Part shown: positions 12,801 through 23,400 of the stretch, in pieces
How the letters are laid out: the number at the start of each line of letters is the position of its first letter
Numbering within the stretch: position 1 is the first letter of the stretch
NCBI GenBank assembly: GCA_023634235.1
Contig: JAMKCF010000019.1
Coordinates: 7,071,947-7,135,946, forward strand
Source: Pisaster brevispinus
Lineage: Eukaryota > Echinodermata > Asteroidea > Forcipulatida > Asteriidae
Length of the DNA stretch: 64,000 nt
Direction of reading: 5' to 3'
Made by a program: the position numbers and the translations under genes
The notes under the pieces: generated by a model
Told to the model about the DNA's origin: nothing
What the model saw: the letters and a program-made list of their open reading frames with translations, nothing else
Databases searched by the model: none

Positions 12801-13773
12801 AAGGCTCCGGCACATTGTGATTTACACACAAATTGGGCAATAATGACAATCAAAAGGGTACAGAAAATGTTGCCCCAAATTTTTCTTCTTCTAGTTCTAC
12901 TTCTTCTTTTTGAGTGCAGCCTTCAAAAAATTGAAGATAAACGCACTACCAGACAAACCAGGCCGAACCCCTTCTCTTTATTAGTGATAAGTGTGTACTG
13001 ATGTTATTTACAAGCATTGATAATTAAAGATGATGGTACACAAGGGACCTAGGCTTTACGTCCCATCTGCTCTGCTGACCAGAAGCACCACCACTAGATC
13101 TTGAGTTTGATACTCATAACCGCTCGGCCACGACACGCCAAATACGACATGAATGCCGCATGTTGCTCAAGCAACATTTTAATTTTATCTGCCATGTGCT
13201 AAAGTTAGTTGTGATGATTATAGCCAGCCAATTTTCATTTACCTGTCCCAAGGCTTGCAATCATCACAATTCTGTTGTATTTGTAATGCTATGTCAATGA
13301 CGTCAGGGAGCCCCTCTATTCCACCAGCAATCAATTGCTTGAAAGATTATTATTATGCGATAAAGAAAGCGAAGGAAACAGCTTTCCTTACTTTGAATAA
13401 ATCAAATACAACTGAAGTCTACAACAACTTAGCCAATGCAACCACCTCAATATATCCAGACCATCATGACCGTAACTGTGTAACTGTAAGTAGTAATAAG
13501 TATTCAAAATGGTCATTATTTAGTTTACATAAAATACAACATAAGTTTTATTATTCAAATACAACTAACAGAAATTCATAACCAGAGAATCCCAAGGCTA
13601 AAGACCAAGCCAAAATACAAGTTTCCAAACCTCGGTAGATCTGTTCGCCAAATGTACAAACTGCCAACATAGCTGACACCAAAAAGAAGGCACGTTAGAA
13701 CAGCCCGGAATACAGAATCGCACTGAAATAAGACTTGGTCTCTTGCAAAGTAGCTTGCTAACGTTGACACCAT
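3806..13773 (-). CDS. RCE1: RCE1, CAAX prenyl protease 2 (9 coding exons)
   Basis: Predicted ER-membrane endopeptidase that removes the -AAX tripeptide from farnesylated or geranylgeranylated CAAX proteins such as Ras. Coding exons in transcript order: 13773-13631, 11937-11832, 10574-10494, 9601-9541, 8851-8781, 8440-8332, 6572-6501, 4620-4558, 4008-3806. All introns are GT-AG and phases join cleanly into 302 codons plus stop (human about 329). Diagnostic stretches: SYVGSLYIW and LPRDDPATI (exons 1-2), LLLTM-ILFLGP across the exon 3/4 join, [17 protein letters not shown] (Glu159-Glu160, exon 6), [10 protein letters not shown] (His192, His194-195) and [18 protein letters not shown] (His245, Asn249). 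These match the ABI/CAAX-protease Glu, His and Asn positions, and several hydrophobic segments fit a multipass protein. The start is the ATG of MVSTLASYF. The last exon could instead splice at CAG|GTATAC (about 3825) to an unseen exon, so the final few residues are uncertain. Confidence 0.96.
5392..5520. mobile_element. Near-perfect palindromic MITE, TAA target duplication
   Basis: GGCCGTGTCCGAAACGGCG at the left is answered by CGCCGTTTCGGACACGGCC at the right, and pairing continues through CTTCGGCTACAGCTA to a small loop. Flanking TAA at 5389-5391 and 5521-5523 looks like a 3-bp target duplication, as in PIF/Harbinger elements. Length 129 bp, no coding capacity, inserted inside the element at 5120-6260. 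Confidence 0.75.
5878..5983. mobile_element. Diverged relic of the 7049-7639 element end
   Basis: TTAGCCTTCAGTCAAGGC and CACGAAAAAGACTAGTGCGA match, with changes, the terminal repeat of the intact element 1.1 kb away. Only one arm is recognisable. Confidence 0.5.
7049..7639. mobile_element. Mutator-like non-autonomous element with 9-bp target duplication (RCE1 intron 6)
   Basis: Terminal inverted repeats of about 100 bp (7049-7150 and 7537-7639) begin TAGCCTTTAGTCAAGGCGCA. The 9-mer CATCCTCAC lies immediately outside both ends (7040-7048 and 7640-7648). Long arms plus a 9-bp duplication are typical of Mutator-like elements. The ~385-bp AT-rich middle has no transposase. Confidence 0.75.
8608..8700. 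mobile_element. Hairpin MITE (RCE1 intron 5)
   Basis: CAATTTCATAGAGCTGCTTA at 8614 pairs with the arm ending at 8696 around a short AT-rich loop. One further copy of this arm is at 37067-37101, next to a SINE, and a diverged version (GGTCCAAATTTCATAAAGCTG) marks the left edge of the 4.25-kb palindrome near 42590. Confidence 0.6.
11146..11163. repeat. (AC)n microsatellite
   Basis: About nine uninterrupted AC units inside RCE1 intron 2. Confidence 0.8.
12016..12079. repeat. 32-bp tandem duplication (RCE1 intron 1)
   Basis: GACCTGAAAGCCAGGCC.. is repeated once head to tail with a single substitution. Confidence 0.75.
12547..12565. repeat. Perfect small hairpin AGACCCAG-TTT-CTGGGTCT
   Basis: An 8-bp perfect stem with a 3-base loop. 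Its AGACCCAG stem matches the terminal bases of the TA-flanked element at 15606-16015, so it may be a deletion product of that family. Confidence 0.5.
13060..13140 (-). mobile_element. tRNA-like SINE head (degenerate)
   Basis: Minus strand reads GTCGTGGCCGAGCGGTTATG, a Ser/Leu-type A-box region, then GAGTATCAAACTCAAG in place of the T arm. It cannot fold as a whole tRNA, so I call it SINE-derived. Confidence 0.4.
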
Positions 13774-14458
13774 TCTGAACACGTTGTCGGTTTGAGTTTG
13801 ACCGACTGTGGGCCCGTCTTTCGTGGCTTAAGTATTATTCGTTGGTTATTAACTAAGGTCACGACAAACGGCTTCCTGACAAACGTTTGTTAAGTCTTCA
13901 GAGGCAAATAAAACTGGATTTTCTCGAGCTTCTGCCGGCCACAGTTTGCCAGCAGTGGATTCTCTTACTCTTTACACACACACGGAACTTGGGGGGGGGG
14001 GGGGGGGCGGGTATGTCACTGCTTTCTGTTACGGCTGTTTTATGAACAAGAACATTGTCCTGAACTATTCGTTCCAACAAAGCATCGCACTGTATCGGAG
14101 TATTTATAATTAAAAAACAGAAGGAAACGAAGAAAACAAATCATTTCACTTTCAGTCTTCATTTTAGACTTTTTAAACATCTCAATGTATATTTTTCATT
14201 TTACAATAACTGATGAACAATAATTATATAAAACGTTCGTATGGAGATTTAATACTTAACACTTGGTGGCGCTGTGTTGACAGTAATGTTTATATTAAAT
14301 TAGCATGAAGAAGCAGGGTGAAGGCAAGGGATCGTCGGTAGGGGAGAAGAACTCACGCACACAGCTGGTGTCTGTTTGGACTCCCTGTTTCAGTCTCTAA
14401 ATTACAATTACACTCGTTATCCATGTTCTAGTAAGCCGTCCAGTTACATAGAGCAAGA
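13774..14458. promoter_or_regulatory. Shared bidirectional promoter region of RCE1 and TXNDC16
   Basis: The two start codons face away from each other with 685 bp between them, so both 5'UTRs and promoters must lie here unless there are distant non-coding exons. The interval is richer in CpG than the introns around it and contains a 17-base G run at 13991-14007. I see no TATA box well placed for either gene. The promoter role is inferred from layout. Confidence 0.6.
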
Positions 14459-17400
14459 ATGTCACATATTCTCTTGTTTTTCTGCTCCTTAGGGTTGATT
14501 TTATCCAACGTAAACGCACAGAAATTGTACAATCTGTTGTCTTCGAAAGATGTGGAAACATTCAAGCAATGCACAGTTCCGTGTGCGGTGCACGTCTTCA
14601 CACGCCGGCCACAAGAAAAGAAAACACTGCTGAGTGAGTACTTCTACAATTTGATTTTAGAAAGGCTGTGTACTTCCTCATACATGTCATAGTTAGGGAA
14701 CGGTTACTAGTACTAAAACACGGGTGTTGGTCGGAGCTAGCCGGAGCTACCCGGAGGTTGCATTTATTAAGTGAAATATCATTAAAAATAAAAGTAGCCA
14801 CTCACGCACACCAAATATTTTTCTCAGGCAGAATGTATGGTTAAGATTCACTTTTGTTCCAAATGGGTAGGAAAATTAGCAAAAATAAATTTCCCAATCC
14901 ATGGGGACAGAATTGAATTCCATTCCCCATACCTGCCTAAGAATCTTCGACCCTTCATTTGGATTGGAGTACGTGAGTAGTCTTTTTGAATGACATTTCA
15001 CGTTAAAAACGCAACCTCCGAGTAGCCCCCACTAGCTCCGACCTCCGACCTTTACCAACTGCCTAAAACACTATTATTTTATTGGAAAACAATTCGAAAG
15101 AAGACAGCGTCAGTGAGAAAAAAGTGGTACAAAAATCATACACATGATTGATAATATTGCACCTGGAATTTCATTTTTGATAGGCAAGGTCATTTTCATT
15201 TTGCAAAGGGCACTTCCATTGGAAAATCTAAAGTCTATGGGAAACTTTTGAAGGGGCTCCAACGTCAAAACAAGGCCAAAACCAGGGGCAACAGAAGCCA
15301 TGGCCTGCGTGTAATTCCAGGTATCAGAAGTATCAGAAGTTCTGCTTTTCCCATTGCCGTTATGATTATGCCATCTATCGACAGCTTTCTTACTGTGAAT
15401 CGGTAAACAAATAGGTATAACCTTCTGCCGATCTGGTTTTTAAAAAAGTGGATCCGAAATGTTGAAGGAAAACAAGATATTCTCCTGACCAGATGATTTT
15501 TTCGCTGACATGTCTGTCAAAAGAATATGCCTATTTTAATATTTTTATTCAGATTTCTTACCTTAAATGTTTTTTTGTCCTTTGAAATATCTGTGTTCAC
15601 ATCTAGACCCAGTAATTGGGGAGTTTTACTCCTGTAACAAATTTTTTGACATCTTCAGTTGTACTAGCGCCCCATCACTATTAGCTTAGAATCGTCATTT
15701 TGCTATAATTTTCACAACACCCAGCCACAAAAAATGCCTCAAAATGACAAAAAGACACAACAAATTAGCTCAAAAATCGCCTACTGTATTCTCAATACAT
15801 CTAAGATGCAGCATCAGGCATTTAGTTTTGCTCATGATAATTTGTTTGTACTCCAAATTGATGATTTTTCACTCAACATCGGAGACACGATGTCAAGTCT
15901 ATGAACTTGTCCGTCACACTCACAACATGGCGTCGCAGCTATTGATCATGTACATGTAGATCACGTGGTCACATCACAATTTTTAAAAGGAGTACAGCGC
16001 CCAAGTTACTGGGTCTAGTTAACATCATGTTTCACTTTTAAAAAGAAAAATGTACATTGCAAGACATATTTTCTCCCCTCAAACGTTAAGTTATTGTAAT
16101 AAATTGTTTAACTGTGAATCAAAGTGAAGTATTGTCTGTAAATCAACAGATAAGGACCATCACTTGAAAGAGTTTTTGACAAACTTTATGGATGCAGGGC
16201 AGTATCTGGAAGATTTTGAAGTCAAGTTTGCTTCAGTAAGTTACAATCAACAAAATGTGACTGTTGTTACTTCCTCAAAGGTCCACGAAATGTGTTTTGA
16301 AAGAAATTATTCAAATGCAATTGTGTGCACCATGTAAAACCTTCAGTACAGTTTTGCAAAACAAACAAAGGTCAATAGTAATAGAGCAGTAGAGTAGATT
16401 TTCACTAAAATAACATACCTGTACATTTCAAGGTGACTAGTAATTACCAGAACTAGTTCTTGAGTGGAACTTGTATACTAGCAAGCAGAAAATTTGACAA
16501 AAAAACAAAAGAATGTGTTATAAGTAATGTATAATACCAGTCATTTACCTCATGATTGATTGTAATGACTCTGTTTTTTTATCATGGTTAAAAACTTGTT
16601 ACATTTAGATTGACTGTTATAATGATCCTGTTGAGGAACTTTGCTCAAAGGACTCAGCCAAGACTACAATTTTTGTCTACAGGTAATGAATGCATAGTAA
16701 TTAAACCCTCATACATGTTCCAGGGTGTTGACCAATCATTTGAAACCATTCAACTGCATGGGTTGTGTAGGGTGGCACAGCTGTGTGTGCACACAAACTG
16801 CTGCTCACTGTGTACTTGTGTGTACTGTGCATTCACCACATACATACATTCTGGGTTCTCCCCATGTACATGTACAAGCGAGCAAATTTGTGCTGATGCG
16901 AATTGCATGCCTATCAAATATGTGCAAATAGGGCCGATATGCCCACACACACAAGTTTAATTATTTATTTATTTATTTATTGTTTATGTTAAAAATGTTG
17001 TTTTATTTATTTTTATTTATTTATTTATTATTATTATTATTATTTTTTTTTTTGTATTTTTTATTTTATTTTATTTATTTATTTATTTATTTTTATTATT
17101 TTTTTTTTTTTGGGGGGAGATATTGGGATAAAGGTAAACACAACGTAAAAACATTCAGATCATGCGTTGAATTCAGTATGCTTAGGCTTACTTCCAAAAT
17201 TTTGGTCCAGAATGTTACACAGTTTTGAACAATCCTGGGGAGAACCCTGATATTGCTAGACTTGATGACAAGTCGTTAGTCAGTGTCTATTTGTCTGCCA
17301 GCGCTGCCTATTACAAACACACATCCTACCGTTCATGCAACAGTCACAGTGCTATTGTACATTCATGCAACGGTCGTAGGTAGCGCGTGGCAAGGTCCGT

Positions 17401-20400
17401 CAGCTCTAACGACTTGAGTAGCTTGTTCCCAGCCGAACATTCATATATGGTAAATTATACATTGCATATGCAAAAGTTGCCATAGAGTAAGAGAGGGCCA
17501 ATGGTAGCTCGTCTGACAAAATTGGAAGAATTCATTATAAACATGGGAACGTATCTTTTCTGTTGGCTTTTTTTTTTTAATGACAGTTTATTTGCCAGCA
17601 TCAATGTAAAAAGCATAAAATTTTAATCATTGTAACAATTTCTTAACTTTCTTTTAAGATAAATTTGACCAATGCATTATCATAAAATGTTACTATTGAT
17701 AATAAACCCCCTATCAAAGAATGAAGTGTGCGCTTGGTAGCTCCTTTTGCTTCATGTGACTTGCCATACGCTGCAAGATGTATGATGAATATTCATGTCT
17801 TCACGATTCTTAACCAATCAAACTGCTCCGTCCAATTTTGGTAGCAAGTCCAATTGCATGTGTACAAAGCTGGGTACAAGTTATTCAAGACGGTAATTGC
17901 GACTGACTCACACACATGTTGGGATCGAGGATGTGTGTACCGTCCCCGCAACTAGACCGCACAACAATTACTGACTTGATTTCAAGACTATGATATTGCA
18001 GGCTGCTTTTTAGCTTATATGTACCATTTAAAAATCACAGTGGGTGAGATGGAATTAGATAGTAGGGGCTTAAGCAGGCTGTGAATTCATACAAGTCTTT
18101 ACAGTACATGTATGTTTAGAATAATAAATGATTTGAACATGATGAGGAGTTTAAAAAATGCACTTTGTCTTGTTATTTTTGTTGCTGTAATGTAGGTATG
18201 GCCATATTCTTACTGAGCTACCAATGGATGCATTATACAATGTGGATTCCATCATTTCAAATATGCTTCAGTAAGTTATTTTCCTGTATTTCAAAGTTAA
18301 CAAAGAAATTAACATTTAATCAAACTAAAATTGTATTTTATCTTCATAACATCTGTATCCACCTTTATACATGATCGAAGTTTCTTGATTTTACCAATCA
18401 GGGTTGGAATTTTATCATGAAGGGGATAATTGTTTTGATTAATTTACCATCCACAAGATTAACCTTATTGGTAAGCTGAGAATCGAGTATAAAAACTATT
18501 AATATATAACACAAAAATAAGTGCCTTGAATAATTCCTATCCCTATGCATTGGGTACGGTATTCCTGAACCATTTCAACTTGGGGAGTATGCAGCACTGG
18601 CAACAACATGTAAATGGGTGTCTGGGCTGCAAACCGCTCCCACCAGCAAGTGTTAATTTGGTAGGCACATACATGTATGTTCCCATTTGCTCCTGGATGC
18701 CCTTACGGAAAATCAAGCTTGCGACAAGCTTGCGGCAAGCTAGTTTTAAGCTTGTGACAATCTCATTGAGCTTGCTGCAAGCTCAAATGAGCTTGCAATA
18801 ATTTCTGCAAGCTAGCTGCAAGCTCCTTGCAAGCTTGCGAGCCCGTGCAAGCTTGCAGCAAGCTTGCTGCAAGCTTGCATGAAACGTTTGTCTCCATGCA
18901 AGCTTGCATGGTTTCTTGGCAAGCTCGCAATCTTTATTGACAAGCTTGCAAACTTATTTTGCAAGCTTGCAAGCTTGCATGGTTTCTTGGCAAGCTTGCT
19001 GCAAGCATGCATGTTTTTTGACAAGCTTGCAAACTTTTTTTGCAAGCTTGAAAGCTTGCATGGTTTTTTGGCAAGCTTCTTGCAAAGCTTGCATGTTTTT
19101 GACAAGCTTGCAATTTTTTTTTGCAAGCTTGCAAGCTTGCATGCTTTCTTGGCAAGCTTGCAATTTTGAAGCAAGCAATTGCCTGGTTTGGTCACAAAAA
19201 ATTAAGCTTGCAATCTTAAGCTTGCTGCACACTGCAAGCTTGCCAACTTGTTTGGCAAGCTGTATATAGCAAATGGCTAGTGCAAGCTTGCACATATGGC
19301 TTAATTAATACAAGCTTGCTAAATGTACTTGCAAACATAGCTTGTATTTGTAACCGATGGATTTTCAATTTCATACTTCTGCGCCTGTGCAAGTTTTTCA
19401 CTTGCAGATTGATCAGAATTATCATGGATTGGTAAGCTGTTTATTTGTTAGTACTATACTACTAATACCGGTGTTACTATATGCCGGAAAATACCAGAAA
19501 ATACCGGAAAATACCGGAAAACTACCAGAAAACGACCGGAAAACTACCGGAAAATACCCGAAAACACAGAAAAATACCGGAAAACACCAGTAATGGTCAA
19601 TCTGCGCTATCGACCGATCGCGCTGCGCTATTGAAAGATCTATTGTTCGCGCAGCAATCGGGCGATCGCGCAACAATCGGTCGATCGCGCAACGACTGAT
19701 CGCGCTACGAATATTTATTGTGCGATCGATCGATTGTGCAGGAATGGTTTTGCGGGATCGACCGATCGTGCAGGTATGGTTTTGCGAGATCAATTGATCG
19801 TGCAGGAATGGCTCTGCGCGATCGGCCGATTGTGCAGGAATGGTTTTGCGCGATCGGCCGATTGTGCAGGAATGGTTTTGCGCGATCGGCCGATTGTGCA
19901 GGAGTGGTTTTGCATACACTGACAAGCTCAACCCCTCAAGTCAAAGTATATTTTTAGTTTTCAGAGTATTTACCGTAGTTTTCCGGTATTTTCCTGTATT
20001 TTCCTGTGTTTTCCGGTAGTTTCCTGTATTTTCCGGTGTTTTCTGGTAGTTTTCTGGTATTTTCCGGTAGTTTTCCGGTATGTTTCCGGTGTTTCCGGTA
20101 GTTTTCTGGTATTTTCTGGTATTTTCCGGTATTTTCCAGTATATAGTATCACCCACTAATACTATGTATGTAACTACATGGGATGTACTATTACACAGAA
20201 TGTCTGTGTGTCAATATCACTTTGTTTTTGTCAAAGGAGCATGGAGGAGAGTATTTTCCTTTGATGATGTAGAAGCCATGGATTTGTTGCTTTTTAAGTG
20301 CTGCCTAAAATCTGAGCAACAATGCCCTGATGGCTATGACTATTCATTTGATTCTTCCAGGTTTAATGTTCAGTGCTTGCCCAGATCCAAGAACATAGGC

Positions 20401-23400
20401 AGGCCACCCATCACTACATTTCATTGTGCCATACTCAAACCTGATCGATCAAGATTTCTATTTCATGTTGACCTGAATATCAGTATTTCATCATAGAAGA
20501 AATTATCTTCATCTTGTTTTTTGGGGGGACCCAAGGTTGGGAGTACGCATCTCAAAGAATGGGCTGGAACAGCAGGAAAGGTTGGCCACAAAGCCAGAAA
20601 AGTTAGGACTTCTTCTGTTGGAGTTGGTTGTTTCTTTTGAAGAGTGTGTCTGAGGAGATTGAAGTTACAATAGTGCAGTGTGTGTGCTTGGACTTCAGCA
20701 ACTGTATATGCGTAACGAACAGTCAACATCATTAAATTGTTTTATATTGGGTTGGCAGTTTTTTTACACTGCATTGAGGATATTGTTTGAAGGGAAAGAA
20801 TTGTGTTTTACTGAATGTCAATAAACTGAAAAACTAATCATTCAGGAATATGCTTTTATTGGCATCTTTTTGTTGTCAGTTTCTGTCATATACCTGTTCC
20901 AGCTATATCCTTCAGCATCGCCTCTGAAGACAGGAGGTCTTAATTGTTGCAAGATGACGGCAAGCTTGCAACAGGCTTGTCATTTAATTGGCACAATTTA
21001 AAAGTGATGCATCCATTATTTTTTAGTTAACCATATGCCAACGATAATAAATTAAGCTAATCGCCATTTACATATGCAGCTTGTACACATGTGCAAACTT
21101 CCCTCTGCAGAAATTACCTCAAGCATGATATCAGCCCACATGCACAAATGCCATGCTGTTGGCGCAAGCTTGCCATCCTGCCTGCGCAAGCTTGCCATCC
21201 TGCCTGCAATGCCTGCGCAAGCTTGCCATGCATGCATGCGCCCATTGGCGCAAGCTTAATTCCGGCCAGCTAGATTTTAATTGGCAAGCTTGTCATCTTC
21301 CCTGTTGTGCAAGCTTGCTGGCGCAAATAAGCTTGCAATAACTGGCCATTCATGCAAGCTTGCCACCAAGCTTAAATATGTAAGCTCATTTTAGGCGCAA
21401 ATATTAAGCTTGTCGCATTCTTCCAACATGTGCAAGCTTGCCATTCTGCAGGCAAGCTTGCAGAGAGCTTGCCGCAAGCTTGCAGAGAGCTTGCAGGGTT
21501 CCAAATATGCAAATTAGGGCAAGCTTGCTGCAAGCTTGCCATTCTGCCAGTTGCCGCAAGCTTGCCGCAAGCTTGCCGCAAGCTTGCCGCAAGCTTGCCG
21601 CAAGCTTGCCGCAAGCTTACCCTAATTTGCATATTTGGAACCCTGCAAGCTCTCTGCAAGCTTGCGGCAAGCTTTCTGCAAGCTTGCAGAGCTTGCTGCA
21701 AGCTTGCTTCTGCCAGTTGTCGCAAGCTTGCTGCAAGCTTGCCGCAAGCTTGCCGCAAGCTTACCCTAATTTGCATATTTGGAACCCTGCAAGCTCTCGG
21801 CAAGCTCTCTGCAAGCTTACGGCAAGCTTGCGGCAAGCTCTCTGCACGCTTGCGGCAAGCTTGCCATCATGTTCTCTGCAAGCTTGCCGCAAGCTTGCGG
21901 CAAGCTTCAATAGATTTCTGTAAGGGTGATTAGAAATTATTTAACTACAATTTCTCGTCTGAAAAGGAAAGTGACACGAGTGGGAATTCAAACCCACATT
22001 GAATAACTCCACCATTAGAACTTAAGTCTGATCCACTAATGAGTACTAAGTGAGTATTTTGTTCTTTAATTCTGCAGTCTAGTGCTTCTCCGTGATGTAC
22101 CCTTTGTTCAGGAACCGATAGATCTGGCAGCGATGCAACAGAAATTAAAGGGACATAAAAATATCATGTTTGCTAAAGTAATTGCTGTTGGTACTTCAGG
22201 TAATTACTCCATTAATAAGATAAATATACCTAGTGTATCATAATGCTTCGTGTCATGGAGAAACACCTAATGCCAAGAAGGTGAGGACTGTTTGTTTTGA
22301 TGTGAAATGCAGCAACAATGCCTTCAATGGGATGCAGGGTGATAGCATGCAAGTTTCCTGGGTTCTGTTACATGCATTGCCCCAATACACAGGACCTACA
22401 GATTATACAGCTTAAAGTCCCTCGAACACTATTACGACATAAAGGGTTTTTTCATAAACATACACAATTTTTAATACAGTAAGTTTGATTCAGCATGCTT
22501 GAGCATATGTTATGAAGGAAAGTCACCAACAATTTAGTAGTCAATATCCTTTATCCCCAGTCTCTATTCCACTGCTGTCATGCCCCTAACTGAAGGGGGG
22601 GGGGAAAGACCCCCTCCCCCCAAAAAAAAAGAGGCCCCCAAAATTAAAAAAGAAGAAACAGTCCACCCAAACTTTTAACAAATGGTGCACACACACAAAA
22701 TAAGTGCAAAAATGGACCAAAATGGCTTGAGATGGGCCTTCATTTACAAAAAATTTCCAAATCCCCCCTGCATCGCGCGCCGATGTAATTTTTTTTTTTC
22801 ATATTCGCTCCCGACCCCAACCCCCTCCCTCGAAAAATAGTTTCTGGTTATGGGCCTAACTACAGTCATTGCACTGAATGTACCCATTTAATTAGTGGTT
22901 AATTAAAGTGAACAATTGTTTCCATCCTTCTAGTTATCAATACTGCTTCCATGTTTTAGTGGAAAAATAGTTTCCATGTTTTTCAGGGATATGTGCATGT
23001 TTTTATTTGTGCTTATTTCTACTGCCACAATCAAAATAAGGAATAGTAGTTTTGGGCGCTCCCAATAAGCTATTAGGGAGTTATATTTGAATAATGTCTG
23101 GCCAGGTACTCATACACAAGTTAATGTTCTCAGACTAAGTTCAAGGTTTCTGTAGATGGGTAGAAGCAAGCTTTTGTGAAGTTGACTAGAGACACTGGCA
23201 CCCATACACAGTTTCCAATCAAATGTGTGGCACAAGGATACCAGTCTTTGCTGATCTGAGGTTGCTGTTTACGTCAAATAATCAGTATTTTTAATTGAAG
23301 AAGAATTTTAACGGGGCACTTATTAGTAAGCACGATATAACCGCTGTACCAGATATTAATTAAATTTAACTCCAAATGGCTTATCGCTTCTTGTCATACA

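Noticed and set aside
16980..17228. Phe/Tyr/Leu-rich membrane-like frame
   Set aside because: Encoded by the TTTA low-complexity tract.
18812..19295. Open frames of over 100 residues on both strands in the decamer cluster, also at 21372-21933
   Set aside because: GCAAGCTTGC is self-complementary and lacks stop codons in most frames, so both strands give similar Lys-Leu-Ala-Ser-Leu-Gln-Ala-Cys peptides. This is repeat composition, not genes.
19422..19957. Open frames across the foldback element core
   Set aside because: They follow the ~32-bp and ~10-bp repeat periods and exist on both strands; no transposase motif.
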